This document shows, piece after piece, positions 17,265 to 26,099 of a stretch of 64,000 nucleotides of DNA. Numbering within the stretch: the first letter of the stretch is position 1; each line of letters begins with the position of its first letter. Both the position numbers and the translations under genes were made by a program. The notes beneath the pieces were generated by a model. The model was not told the DNA's origin. It saw only the letters and a program-made list of their open reading frames with translations, and did not search any database. Source of the DNA: Scatomonas sp963928055 (GTDB lineage: Bacteria > Bacillota > Clostridia > Lachnospirales > Lachnospiraceae). The stretch spans positions 1 through 64,000 of the forward strand of contig CAWVDN010000001.1 of the NCBI GenBank assembly GCA_963928055.1. The letters run 5' to 3'.

Positions 17265-18266
17265 ATGGCAAATATCAGCGTGATCGGATCCGGAAGCTGG
17301 GGAACGGCTCTGGCCTGGCTCCTGCGAAAGAACGGCCATCAGGTGACGGTCTGGTCCTTCCTGAAGGAAGAGACGGAAATGTTTTTGAAATACCGGGAAA
17401 ATGTGGATAAGCTTCCCGGAGTAGTCCTGGATGATCAGGTGGTCTTTACCAACAGCCTGGAGGACAGCGTTCCGGGAAGAGACATGCTGGTGCTGGCGGT
17501 TCCCTCGCCGGCGGTCCGCAGCACTTCCCACAGCCTGGCGCCTCTGGTGAAGGAAGGGCAGCTCATCGTCAATGTGGCCAAAGGCATTGAGGAGAAGACC
17601 CTGATGACCATGACGGACATTATCGAGGAGGAGATCCCCCAGGCGGAGGTGGCGGTACTCTCAGGGCCCAGCCATGCGGAGGAAGTGGGCAAAGGCCTGC
17701 CCACCACCATTGTGGCGGGAGCCCACAGCCGCCGGACCGCCGAGCAGGTCCAGGAGTATTTTATGAGTCCGGTGTTCCGGGTGTATACCAGCTCGGACAT
17801 GCTGGGCATCGAGACAGGGGCGGCGCTTAAAAACGTCATCGCCCTGGCGGCCGGCATGGCCGACGGTCTGGGATACGGGGACAATACCAAAGCGGCGCTG
17901 ATCACCCGGGGCATTGCGGAGATCGCCCGGATCGGCACCGCTCTGGGAGCGCACCTGGAGACCTTTTACGGGCTCTCCGGCATCGGCGATCTCATCGTTA
18001 CCTGTGCCAGCGTTCACAGCCGCAACCGGAAAGCGGGTTATCTTATGGGCCAGGGACGCACCATGGAACAGGCCATGGCGGAAGTGCACATGGTGGTAGA
18101 GGGCGTGTATTCTGCCAAGGCGGGCATGGCCCTGGCAGAGCGGTACCAGGTGGAGGTGCCCATCCTCCGCAGCGTCAACGAGATCCTTTTTGAAGGAAAG
18201 CCTGCGGCGGAGGCGGTCAGCGAACTGATGCAGAGGCTTCCCAAGGATGAACTGAATAAATGGTAG
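17265..18266 (+). CDS. gpsA: glycerol-3-phosphate dehydrogenase (NAD(P)+)
   Basis: Reduces dihydroxyacetone phosphate to sn-glycerol 3-phosphate, the PlsY substrate. The 333 residues have a Rossmann motif (ISVIGSGSWGTALA), the LSGPSHAEEV block, GAALKNVIALAAGMADGLGYG with the catalytic Lys, and GDLIVTCASVHSRNR. The length is normal. It ends the der-plsY-gpsA operon before the terminator at 18327. Confidence 0.98.
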   Translation: MANISVIGSGSWGTALAWLLRKNGHQVTVWSFLKEETEMFLKYRENVDKLPGVVLDDQVVFTNSLEDSVPGRDMLVLAVPSPAVRSTSHSLAPLVKEGQLIVNVAKGIEEKTLMTMTDIIEEEIPQAEVAVLSGPSHAEEVGKGLPTTIVAGAHSRRTAEQVQEYFMSPVFRVYTSSDMLGIETGAALKNVIALAAGMADGLGYGDNTKAALITRGIAEIARIGTALGAHLETFYGLSGIGDLIVTCASVHSRNRKAGYLMGQGRTMEQAMAEVHMVVEGVYSAKAGMALAERYQVEVPILRSVNEILFEGKPAAEAVSELMQRLPKDELNKW

Positions 18267-18318
18267 CGTCAATGTACCAGGGGGCATTGTCTCCCTCCGC
18301 ACGGACGCCAGGTACATG
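18267..18318. repeat. short relative of the 1765-1926 repeat
   Basis: Immediately after the gpsA stop. It starts CGTCAATGTACCAGGGGGC, similar to the end of the 1765 element. It contains CCCTCCGC...GGACGCC, also shared, and closes with the inverse GGTACATGA, so it folds as a hairpin. Confidence 0.45.
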
Positions 18319-18326
18319 AAAAAATT

Positions 18327-18357
18327 ACAGCCGGGCTTTTTGAAGCCCGGCTGTTTT
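18327..18357 (+). terminator. terminator after gpsA
   Basis: An 11-bp stem ACAGCCGGGCT (18327-18337) with AGCCCGGCTGT (18344-18353) followed by TTTTA. Confidence 0.9.
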
Positions 18358-18385
18358 ATATCCGCTGCGCGGAACAGGTCACGTT

Positions 18386-19228
18386 TTATTTGCTCCAGTC
18401 GATGCCGGCCAGGTCCTCGGGAACGCTGGCGCTGCGGAACTGTTCATCCATGGTGTTGATGGTCTTCATCTCCGTGGGATTCAGTTCGAAATCGAAAATA
18501 TCAATGTTTTCCCGGATCCTGTCAGGATGCACGGATTTGGGGATGATGGCCACATTCTGCTGGACCAGCCAGCGAAGCCCCACCTGTGTGGCGGATTTCC
18601 CGTAGCGGCTGCCGATGGTCTGCAGCATCTCCCGGTCCGCGTAGGCGCCCCTTGCCAGGGGAGCGTAAGCCTGAACGGCGATCCCCCGATCCTGGCAGTA
18701 GCGGATCAGCGGTTCCCGGTTCCAGAGAGGATGACATTCGATCTGGTTCACCGCGGGAATGACCCCGGACATCTGAAAGAGCTGCTCCAGATGGGGGATC
18801 TCGAAATTGCTGACGCCGATGGAACGGGCGAGACCGGACTCCTTCAGCTTTTCCAGGCTGCGCCAGGTGGCGGGGTAGCAGCCGGGCACAGGCCAGTGGA
18901 TCAGGTACAGGTCCACGTATTCCAGGCCCAGACGTTCCAGACTCCGCTGAAAAGCGCCCTCGATGTCGCCGATCCTCTGGGCGGTGTTCCATACTTTGGT
19001 GGTGATGAAAAGCTCTTCCCTGGGGATGCCGCAGCCGGCCACCGCCCGCCCTACGGAATCCTCGTTCTTATACGCGGAAGCTGTGTCAATGAGCCGGTAG
19101 CCGGCCTCCACCGCGGCGGCCACGGCCCGCTCCATTTCCGCGTCGCCCTCGGTCTTATAGACTCCAAGACCTGCCATGGGCATTTTATTTCCGTCGTTTA
19201 ATAATAGAAAAGGCATATCGGATGCCAT
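18386..19228 (-). CDS. aldo/keto reductase
   Basis: An NADPH-dependent TIM-barrel oxidoreductase of the 2,5-diketo-gluconate reductase type. The 280-residue protein has the family signature GYRLIDTASAYKNEDSVG (catalytic Asp and Tyr), TTKVW (Lys), the LIHWPVPG His, and the coenzyme motif IPKSVHPDRIREN. The start at 19228 follows GGAGGTACGTATC; open sequence extends further upstream but without coding character. It is monocistronic and divergent from the acs region. The substrate is unknown. Confidence 0.92.
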   Translation of the reverse strand: MASDMPFLLLNDGNKMPMAGLGVYKTEGDAEMERAVAAAVEAGYRLIDTASAYKNEDSVGRAVAGCGIPREELFITTKVWNTAQRIGDIEGAFQRSLERLGLEYVDLYLIHWPVPGCYPATWRSLEKLKESGLARSIGVSNFEIPHLEQLFQMSGVIPAVNQIECHPLWNREPLIRYCQDRGIAVQAYAPLARGAYADREMLQTIGSRYGKSATQVGLRWLVQQNVAIIPKSVHPDRIRENIDIFDFELNPTEMKTINTMDEQFRSASVPEDLAGIDWSK

Positions 19229-19585
19229 GATACGTACCTCCTGCAAATGGGAAAATAACGGACAGAACCCTGTCCCGACAAAAATAATCATATCATAAAA
19301 CCGCCGGAAAATACAGAACTTTCGGCAAAAAGAAATTGATATACATTTAACGAGAGAAAGAAAAAACGGAAGGGAAAAAATTCGCGTTGGTGGATTTTTA
19401 CAAGTATCCCCGGGGGTACCTAAAAAAGAACATGAATTATGCACAGAAGTTTTCGGGGGTCTATTGATTTCAAAAACTAAATGGTTTATAATAACTGTAA
19501 TTGACAAAAAGATGTCAGATTTTATTTTTGTGCAAAAACGGTTACTGCCAAAATGGCTGAAAAGTATGAAAAAAGGAGTGAAAGT
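19229..19585. other. AT-rich intergenic region before the acetogenesis cluster
   Basis: 357 bases without a gene. It holds the promoter at 19464-19492, an isolated GC-rich near-palindrome at 19404-19419 (a CCCCGGGG core flanked by GTA/TAC) in otherwise AT-rich DNA, and the aldo/keto reductase leader. No riboswitch fold was recognised. Confidence 0.7.
19464..19492 (+). promoter_or_regulatory. promoter upstream of the CO-dehydrogenase accessory genes
   Basis: TTGATT at 19464-19469, a 17-base spacer and TATAAT at 19487-19492, about 95 bases before the His-rich gene. It is the best promoter found upstream of the acs cluster. Confidence 0.65.
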
Positions 19586-19912
19586 ATGCATCTGATCAAA
19601 GATGAAAACGGGAACCCGGTTCCTCACGGCGCCCATGAGCACTGCCACGAGCATGCCCACGGAGAAACCTGCGGCGGGGAATGCGCTTCCGGCGGAAAAT
19701 GCAAAAACGAGACAGTTGCCCTGCTGGATTATATGCTGCACCACAATGAGCAGCACGCGGCGGAGCTGGATCAGATGGCTGCCAACCTGGAAAAGCTGGG
19801 GCTCAGCGACGCGGCCAGACAGATCCGGGACGGCGTGTCGGATTTTCAGAAAGGCAATATGCGTCTCAGTCTGGCGCTGACACTGGTGAAAGAACAGCTG
19901 AAGGAGGATTGA
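19586..19912 (+). CDS. small His/Cys-rich putative metal-binding protein
   Basis: A 108-residue protein of unassigned family. The first 50 residues are rich in His and Cys (HGAHEHCHEHAHGETCGGEC, then GKCKN); the rest is amphipathic helix (LLDYMLHHNEQHAAELDQMA, then LSLALTLVKEQL). The start at 19586 follows AAAAGGAGTGAAAGT. It is 6 bases upstream of cooT and in the CO-dehydrogenase accessory operon. A nickel storage or delivery role is inferred from composition and context; zinc or cobalt are alternatives. Confidence 0.75.
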   Translation: MHLIKDENGNPVPHGAHEHCHEHAHGETCGGECASGGKCKNETVALLDYMLHHNEQHAAELDQMAANLEKLGLSDAARQIRDGVSDFQKGNMRLSLALTLVKEQLKED

Positions 19913-19918
19913 TCAGAA

Positions 19919-20101
19919 ATGTGTCTTGCCACCGTATATAAAGAAAGTGATAACACCGTGATCTGCAGGAATGTTTCGCGCATCGACGTGGACGGGGAAT
20001 ACGTTCTCATCCGGGACATTCTGGGAGAAGAGACGAGGGTGCAGGGGAGGATCCAGATGGTGGATCTGGCCAACAGCGTTGTGCGCCTGGTCTGCGACTG
20101 A
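19919..20101 (+). CDS. cooT: CooT family nickel-binding protein
   Basis: A 60-residue protein starting MCLATVYKE, with the conserved Cys2 that binds nickel in the CooT family, and an all-beta pattern (RNVSRIDVDGEYVLIRDILG). Known of the family: CooT is a small dimeric nickel chaperone linked to carbon monoxide dehydrogenase. It is preceded by AAGGAGG and sits between the His-rich protein and a CooC ATPase, which supports nickel supply to AcsA/AcsB. Confidence 0.88.
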   Translation: MCLATVYKESDNTVICRNVSRIDVDGEYVLIRDILGEETRVQGRIQMVDLANSVVRLVCD

Positions 20102-20220
20102 CGATCCGGATCTTCGGGCGCGGAGGCGCTCTGGGAATAGATCAATTTCGGGGCCGGCGGGCCATCAGTTGCCGGCGCCCTGAAAAAACGAAAGACTGAA
20201 GAAGAGAGGAGGTGTATCCG

Positions 20221-20988
20221 ATGGCTCAGGTAATTGCTGTGGCGGGAAAAGGCGGCGTAGGAAAGACAACTTTGACAGGTCTTCTGATCCAGTATCTGTG
20301 TCAGACCGGAAAAGGACCGATCCTGGCAGTGGATGCTGACGCCAATTCCAATCTGAACGAAGTGCTGGGAGTGGAGGTGGACGCGACTCTGGGAGAGATC
20401 CGGGAGGAGCTGGAAACCGCCGAGAGCTCCAACAGTTCAATCCCCAAGGGGATGAGCAAGGCCGACTACATGGAATTCCGTTTCGGAAGCGCCCTGACAG
20501 AGGAAAAGGATTTTGACCTTCTGGTCATGGGCAGGACGCAGGGCAAAGGCTGCTACTGCTTTGTCAACGGGCTTCTGCAGGCACAGATCCAGAAGGTTCA
20601 GGGAGAATATTCCTACATCGTGGTAGACAACGAGGCCGGCATGGAACATATCAGCCGGGGGGTTCTTCCGGGAATGAACATGGCGATCCTGGTCAGCGAC
20701 TGCTCCCGCCGAGGCGTGCAGGCGGCCGGAAGGATCGCGGAACTGATCCGGGAATGCGATATGCATCCCTCCCGGGTGGGGCTGATCGTCAACCGGGCTC
20801 CCGGCGGCGTGCTCAACGAGGGCACCAGGGAGGAGATCGAGAACCAGGGGCTGGAGCTTCTGGGTGTGGTTCCCCACGACGATACCGTGTATCAGTATGA
20901 TTGTGATGGAAAACCGACCGTGCAGCTTCCGGAGGATTCTCCGGTGCGGGCGGCGCTGAAAGCGATCGTAGAAAAATTAGGGTTATGA
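20221..20988 (+). CDS. CooC-type nickel-insertion ATPase (AcsF-like)
   Basis: A 255-residue MinD/ParA-fold P-loop ATPase. It has the deviant Walker A GKGGVGKTT, VDADANSNLNEVLG, a CXC pair (GCYC) typical of CooC metal binding, and VDNEAGMEHISRG. Known of the family: such ATPases load nickel into the C-cluster of CODH or the A-cluster of ACS. It lies directly upstream of acsA. A second CooC follows acsA at 23050. Which one serves which enzyme is not decided by sequence. The start at 20221 follows GAGGAGG. Confidence 0.88.
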   Translation: MAQVIAVAGKGGVGKTTLTGLLIQYLCQTGKGPILAVDADANSNLNEVLGVEVDATLGEIREELETAESSNSSIPKGMSKADYMEFRFGSALTEEKDFDLLVMGRTQGKGCYCFVNGLLQAQIQKVQGEYSYIVVDNEAGMEHISRGVLPGMNMAILVSDCSRRGVQAAGRIAELIRECDMHPSRVGLIVNRAPGGVLNEGTREEIENQGLELLGVVPHDDTVYQYDCDGKPTVQLPEDSPVRAALKAIVEKLGL

Positions 20989-21027
20989 TCGCAGTGTAAG
21001 AGTAGAGTAGAATGGGTGCTTAGGCGG

Positions 21028-21062
21028 TTTTTATTTTTCTCCGGCACCGGAGAGAATAAAAA
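21028..21062 (+). other. hairpin upstream of acsA
   Basis: Stem TCTCCGG (21038-21044) with CCGGAGA (21047-21053), extended by T-rich/A-rich flanks. It is 70 bases before acsA and could stabilise or partly terminate the transcript. Confidence 0.55.
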
Positions 21063-21131
21063 TAAAATACATCTTTAGCGGGAGCGGATGCCCGCGGGAA
21101 AAGAGGTAATCAAATCTAAGGAGGATTATTG

Positions 21132-23024
21132 ATGAGTGAATTCAAACTGACGACAGTAGAAGAGATGGAAGCAGCGACCAACCGTCTGCTGGAGACTGGC
21201 GCCAAAGTGGGCGCAGACGCGTGGCAGTATCGTGTGAAAAATCAGACCCCTCACTGTAAGTTTGGTGAGACCGGTGTCTGCTGCCGGATCTGCTCCATGG
21301 GTCCCTGCCGTATTACCCCGAAAGCACCGAGAGGAATCTGCGGATGCGACGTACACGGTATCGTAGGTAGAAACTACCTGAAATTTACCGCAGGCGGAGC
21401 CGCAACCCATTCCGACCATGGCCGCGAGATCTGCCATACCCTGTACGAAGCTGCCGCTGACGGCGACTACAAGGTAAAAGATCCCGAGAAACTGATCCGC
21501 ATTGCCAAGGAGTGGGGTATTGAGACCGAGGGCAAGGATATCTACGATCTGGCTCACGAAGTTGCCTACACCGGTCTTCTGGAGTACGGCAAGCCCTTCG
21601 GATATCAGAGATTTATAGAGAGACTTCCCGAGCATACCCAGGAACTGTGGAAGAAGAACGAAGTGGCTCCCAGAGCCATCGACCGCGAGGTTGCGACTTC
21701 TCTGCACATGACCCATATGGGATGTTCCTCTCTTCCGGAAGCGCTGATCAAACAGTCCCTGCGGGCGGGCCTCTGTGATGGCTGGGGCGGCTCCATGATG
21801 GGAACCGAGTTCTCCGACGTGCTGTTCGGAACTCCCAAGCCCATTGACACCGAGGCAAACCTGGGCGTTATGAACGCTGAGAACGTAAATATCGTAGTTC
21901 ATGGACATGATCCGTCACTGTCCGAGATGATCTGCGAGTACGCGGACGATCCGGAAATGATCGCCTACGCCAAGGAAATGGGCGCCAAAGGCATCACCGT
22001 ATCCGGTGTCTGCTGTACCTCCAACGAGGTAGCTATGCGCCGTGGAATCCCCATGGCAGGAAACTTCCTGCAGCAGGAGAACGTAGTCCTGACCGGAGCC
22101 TGCGAGGCCATTGTTGTGGACGTGCAGTGTATCTTCCCGGCCCTTGGACCCCTGAGCAAATGTTTCCACACCAAGTTCATCACCACCTCTCCCATAGCGC
22201 AGATGCCGGATTCCGAATTCATCCGCTTCAACGCCAAGACCGCCGGCGAGAACGCCAAGGCGATCGTGAAGATGGCAGTGGAGAACTTCAAGAACAGAAA
22301 ACCGGAACTGGTACATATTCCGGATATGAAGCAGAAAGCAACCGTTGGATACTCCCTGGAGGCTATCGTGAAGACTCTGGACGGCGTTACCAATACGCAG
22401 GTAGACCAGACCGGAACCCTGAAACCTCTGTGGGATTGCGTAGCAGCAGGTGTTATCCGCGGCGCTGTAGCCATGGTTGGCTGCAACAACCCCAAGGTAC
22501 GTCCTGACTACGCTCACATCGAACTCATGAAATACCTCCTGAAACATGACATCATCATCGTTGCGTCCGGATGCTCCGCGCAGGCTGCCGCTAAGGCCGG
22601 CCTCATGGACAAGAGAGCGAAGGATCTCTGCGGCGCAGGTCTGAAGAGAGTCTGCGAGCTGGCCGACATTCCGCCGGTACTGCACATGGGCTCCTGCGTA
22701 GATATCAGCCGTATGATGAACCTGGTATCCGAGCTGGCCAAGGTTGGCGGCGTAAATATTTCTCAGCTTCCGGTTGTGGGCTGCGCTCCCGAGTGGATGT
22801 CCGAGAAAGCCGTTTCCATCGGAAACTACGTAATCGGTACCGGTATCGACACCTTCCTGGGCGTGGATCCCTATGTATCCGGCTCCAGCGAGGTTGCGGA
22901 ACTCCTGACCAACGGAACGAGACAGTGGGTAGAGGCTGCGTTCACTGTTGAAAAAGACATCGAGCAGCTGGGCATCAAGATGAGAGACCGCATCGAGGAG
23001 AAGCGTGCCGCTCTTGGTGTCTGA
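21132..23024 (+). CDS. acsA: anaerobic carbon monoxide dehydrogenase catalytic subunit
   Basis: The Ni-Fe CODH that reduces CO2 to CO (or oxidises CO) in the acetyl-CoA synthase complex. The 630-residue protein has the N-terminal cluster-B/D cysteines (CKFGETGVCCRICSMGPCRI...CGC) and the C-cluster ligand regions HMGCSSLP, VSGVCCTSNEVAMRRG, VVDVQCI, GCNN, ASGCSAQAAAKAGLM and LHMGSCVDISRM. The length matches bacterial CooS/AcsA. Codon use is strongly biased (GTT, GCT, CGT, GTA), unlike nearby housekeeping genes, suggesting high expression. AAGGAGG precedes the ATG at 21132. Confidence 0.98.
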   Translation: MSEFKLTTVEEMEAATNRLLETGAKVGADAWQYRVKNQTPHCKFGETGVCCRICSMGPCRITPKAPRGICGCDVHGIVGRNYLKFTAGGAATHSDHGREICHTLYEAAADGDYKVKDPEKLIRIAKEWGIETEGKDIYDLAHEVAYTGLLEYGKPFGYQRFIERLPEHTQELWKKNEVAPRAIDREVATSLHMTHMGCSSLPEALIKQSLRAGLCDGWGGSMMGTEFSDVLFGTPKPIDTEANLGVMNAENVNIVVHGHDPSLSEMICEYADDPEMIAYAKEMGAKGITVSGVCCTSNEVAMRRGIPMAGNFLQQENVVLTGACEAIVVDVQCIFPALGPLSKCFHTKFITTSPIAQMPDSEFIRFNAKTAGENAKAIVKMAVENFKNRKPELVHIPDMKQKATVGYSLEAIVKTLDGVTNTQVDQTGTLKPLWDCVAAGVIRGAVAMVGCNNPKVRPDYAHIELMKYLLKHDIIIVASGCSAQAAAKAGLMDKRAKDLCGAGLKRVCELADIPPVLHMGSCVDISRMMNLVSELAKVGGVNISQLPVVGCAPEWMSEKAVSIGNYVIGTGIDTFLGVDPYVSGSSEVAELLTNGTRQWVEAAFTVEKDIEQLGIKMRDRIEEKRAALGV

Positions 23025-23049
23025 TCAAGTCAAAGGCAGATGAGTTAGC

Positions 23050-23820
23050 ATGAAAATAGCAGTAACAGGAAAAGGCGGGGTGGGTAAGACCACCATCGCC
23101 GCCACCCTGGCCCGTCTTTACGCGGCTGAGGGACGGAAAGTCCTGGCGGCGGATGTGGATCCGGACGCGAATCTGGGCCTGGCCCTGGGATTTTCCGAAG
23201 AAGAGCTGGATTCCATCGTTCCCATCAGCAAGATGCGGAAACTGGTGGAAGAGCGCACGGAAGCCACACCCGACAACAGGTTCTACAAGCTGAACCCCAA
23301 GGTGGACGATATCCCCGAAAAGTACGGCAGAACCTGTAACGGCGTGAAGCTTCTGGTTCTGGGCACGGTGGAGACCGCCAACAGCGGCTGTGTCTGCCCG
23401 GAACATGTAATGCTGAAGAGGATCATCAACAATCTGGTGCTTCACCGGGACGATGTGGTGATCCTGGACATGGAGGCCGGCCTGGAACACCTGGGCAGAG
23501 GCACCACAGAGGGCATGGACTACTTTGTGGTGGTCATCGAACCGGGGGCCAGAAGCGTACAGACCTACAAAAACGTCAAGCGTCTGGCGGAGGGCCTGGG
23601 CATCCATCAGGTTCACGTGGTGGCCAATAAGGTCCGGGATGAAAAGGACGAAGCCTTCATCCGGGAAAAGATCCCCGCAGAGGATCTGCTGGGAATGGTC
23701 CACTATAATGAACAGGTCATCGACGCGGACCGTCAGGGCTGCTCTCCCTATGACTTCAGTCAGCAGGCAGTCAGCGAGATCCGGGCGATCAAAGAAATAA
23801 TTGATAAAACAAACATGTAA
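23050..23820 (+). CDS. cooC: carbon monoxide dehydrogenase nickel-insertion ATPase CooC
   Basis: A 256-residue deviant Walker A ATPase: VTGKGGVGKTTIAATLARL, ADVDPDANLGLALG, the CVC pair in NSGCVCPEH, and ILDMEAGLEHLGRG. Its position directly after acsA and before acsB is the classic acetogen arrangement. It supplies nickel to the CODH C-cluster, by family knowledge. It is clearly diverged from the paralogue at 20221, for example in the insert before the CXC pair. Confidence 0.93.
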   Translation: MKIAVTGKGGVGKTTIAATLARLYAAEGRKVLAADVDPDANLGLALGFSEEELDSIVPISKMRKLVEERTEATPDNRFYKLNPKVDDIPEKYGRTCNGVKLLVLGTVETANSGCVCPEHVMLKRIINNLVLHRDDVVILDMEAGLEHLGRGTTEGMDYFVVVIEPGARSVQTYKNVKRLAEGLGIHQVHVVANKVRDEKDEAFIREKIPAEDLLGMVHYNEQVIDADRQGCSPYDFSQQAVSEIRAIKEIIDKTNM

Positions 23821-23834
23821 ACAGGAGGAAAAAA

Positions 23835-25967
23835 ATGGCTACATTATTTCAGAGAGTTTTTGGCGGAAATGATGCCGTTTACGGCCTGACCGAAGGCATC
23901 ATCGACAAGGCGATCCAGCAGTACGGTGAAGAGAAAGCAGTAAGCTTCCCCAACACTGCTTACAGCCTTCCCTGCTACTACGCAGTAACAGGAACCAAAG
24001 TTACCAACCTGAAAGAGCTGAAGGAAGCTCTGGGTGTGGTAAAGACCCTGATGACCAGAGAGAACGAGCTGAACGATGTGTTCATGTCCGGTGTTGCCAC
24101 CGCTCTCTGCGCAGAGTTCATTGAGGCTACCAAGTACATCGACGGAGCCAATCCCTACGAGGAGCCCTGCTATGGACATCTGGGCGACCCCGTGATCCGT
24201 GAGCTGGGTGTTCCGCTGGTTACCGGCGATATCCCCGGCGTTGCCGTTATCCTTGGGTCCGCTCCCAGCGCAGAGCAGGCAGTTGCTCTGGTGAAGAGCT
24301 ATCAGGCACAGGGTATCCTGGTTACCCTGGTAGGCGGAGTCATCGATCAGCTGCAGGAGCAGGGATACAAGACCGGCGCCAATGTGCGTGTGATCCCCCT
24401 GGGCAAAGACGTTACTTCCGTGATCCATGTAGTATCCGTTGCCATCCGCGCGGCCCTGATCTTCGGTAATGTTACTCCCGGCGACGCAGGCGCGCTGATG
24501 ACCTATACCAAGGACCGTGTTCCGGCTTTCGTAAACGCTTTTGAGCCTCTGGACGATGTGATCGTTGCCTGCGGCGCAGGCGCTATCGCGCTGGGCTTCC
24601 CGGTCATCACCAACGATGACAAGGATGTTCCCCCGATCCCCAAGAGCCTGATCATCCAGAAGGATGTGGACAAATGGAACGCCACTTCTCTGGAGGCCAG
24701 GGACATCAAGATCAAGATCACCAATATCGATATCCCCGTTGCTTTCGCTTCCGCTTTTGAAGGCGAGATCATCCGCAAGGGCGATATGCAGGTTGAGTTT
24801 GACGGTTCCCGTGTAGACTGCGTGGAGCTGGTTTCCATGAAAGAGCTTTCCGAGGTAGAGGATCACAAGATCGAGCTGATCGGACCCGATATCGACGAGT
24901 TCGAGGTGGGAAGCAAGCACAGCATCGCTTACGTGGTAGAGGTTGCCGGAAAGAGCATGCAGGCGGACTTCGAGCCTGTATTCGAGCGTAAGTTCCACAG
25001 CTACCTGAACTGCATCGAGGGCGTTATGCATACCGGACAGCGTGATATGATCCGTATCCGTATCAGCAAAGAGGCTTTCGACGCCGGATTCAGAGCAAAA
25101 CATCTGGGCGAGGTTCTGTACGCGCAGGTGAAGAACGAGTTCGAGGCTGTGGTTGATAAATGTCAGGTGAAGATCTACACCAATCCGGAAGACTGCACCA
25201 AGATGCGTCACGAAGTGGCAATGCCCATCTTCGACAAACGTGATGAGAGACTGGCATCCATGACCGACGAGGCCGTTCCGGTATACTACAGCTGCATCAT
25301 GTGCCAGGCATTCTCTCCCAGCCATGTATGCGTGGTTACCCCCGAGCGTCTGGGCCTCTGCGGAGCCGTTTCCTGGTTCGACGCCAAGGCTACCCACGAA
25401 CTGCAGCCCAACGGTCCCTGCCAGGTGGTTACCAAAGAGCGCTGCATCGACGAGCGGATCGGTGAGTACGAGGATGTAAACGAGATCGTTAAGAAACTGT
25501 CCCAGGGCGCCCTGGAAGACGTTTCCCTGTACTCCATCATGGAGAAGCCCATGACCTCCTGCGGATGCTTCGAGTGTATCTGCGGTATCGAGCCCTTCTC
25601 CAACGGCGTATGTATCGCCAACCGTGAGTACGCAGGCCAGACTCCTCTGGGAATGACCTTCCCCGAACTGGCGTCCATGACCGGCGGCGGTGTGCAGACA
25701 CCTGGATTCATGGGACACGGCAAGCATTTCATCGCTTCCAAGAAGTTCATGAAGGCAGAGGGCGGCGTTGCCCGTATCGTGTGGATGCCCAAGGAACTGA
25801 AGGAGCAGGTAAAAGACAACCTGAACAAGACCGCCAAAGAGCTGTACGGAATCGACAACTTTACCGATATGATCGGTGATGAGACCATCGCTACCGATCC
25901 GGAAGAGCTGGTTGCTTTCCTGACCGAAAAAGGTCATCCGGCTCTGGGCATGGATCCCATGATGTAA
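23835..25967 (+). CDS. acsB: CO-methylating acetyl-CoA synthase (CODH/ACS subunit)
   Basis: Joins CO from AcsA, a methyl group from AcsCD and CoA at the Ni-Ni-[4Fe-4S] A-cluster. The 710 residues include a three-domain N-terminal part and the A-cluster region CIMCQAFSPSHVC followed by LCGAVSW, plus TSCGCFECI with the CGC triad that bridges the proximal and distal nickel. The C-terminal segment is GFMGHGKHFIASKKFM. Codon use shows the same high-expression bias as acsA. AGGAGGAAAAA precedes the start. A hairpin separates it from acsD. Confidence 0.98.
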   Translation: MATLFQRVFGGNDAVYGLTEGIIDKAIQQYGEEKAVSFPNTAYSLPCYYAVTGTKVTNLKELKEALGVVKTLMTRENELNDVFMSGVATALCAEFIEATKYIDGANPYEEPCYGHLGDPVIRELGVPLVTGDIPGVAVILGSAPSAEQAVALVKSYQAQGILVTLVGGVIDQLQEQGYKTGANVRVIPLGKDVTSVIHVVSVAIRAALIFGNVTPGDAGALMTYTKDRVPAFVNAFEPLDDVIVACGAGAIALGFPVITNDDKDVPPIPKSLIIQKDVDKWNATSLEARDIKIKITNIDIPVAFASAFEGEIIRKGDMQVEFDGSRVDCVELVSMKELSEVEDHKIELIGPDIDEFEVGSKHSIAYVVEVAGKSMQADFEPVFERKFHSYLNCIEGVMHTGQRDMIRIRISKEAFDAGFRAKHLGEVLYAQVKNEFEAVVDKCQVKIYTNPEDCTKMRHEVAMPIFDKRDERLASMTDEAVPVYYSCIMCQAFSPSHVCVVTPERLGLCGAVSWFDAKATHELQPNGPCQVVTKERCIDERIGEYEDVNEIVKKLSQGALEDVSLYSIMEKPMTSCGCFECICGIEPFSNGVCIANREYAGQTPLGMTFPELASMTGGGVQTPGFMGHGKHFIASKKFMKAEGGVARIVWMPKELKEQVKDNLNKTAKELYGIDNFTDMIGDETIATDPEELVAFLTEKGHPALGMDPMM

Positions 25968-25983
25968 GAAGGTTTCAGGTGTG

Positions 25984-26008
25984 TTTCCGGCACGTCTTGT
26001 GCCGGAAA
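25984..26008 (+). other. hairpin between acsB and acsD
   Basis: Perfect 10-bp stem TTTCCGGCAC (25984-25993) with GTGCCGGAAA (25999-26008) and a 5-base loop, in a 132-base gap. There is no immediate T-tract. It may protect the acsB message or give partial termination. Confidence 0.65.
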
Positions 26009-26099
26009 TACCCTGCTTTTTGCGTGTTCAGCATTGACAGGAACCGCAAAATGTTTTAAGGTATGAGATAGATAAAAACAGTAAGGAGGCTTGTTTAAA

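Noticed and set aside
19229..19585. Cobalamin or nickel riboswitch ahead of the acs cluster
   Set aside because: No B12 box or NiCo-type four-way junction motif was found in the leader; only a promoter and a short GC palindrome.
18386..19756. Longer start for the aldo/keto reductase
   Set aside because: The extra 176 codons lack coding character and pass through the acs-side promoter; the start at 19228 has a strong ribosome-binding site.
23844..25937. 697-codon open frame antisense to acsB
   Set aside because: It mirrors the codon pattern of the highly biased acsB gene, has no ribosome-binding site and no recognisable domain.
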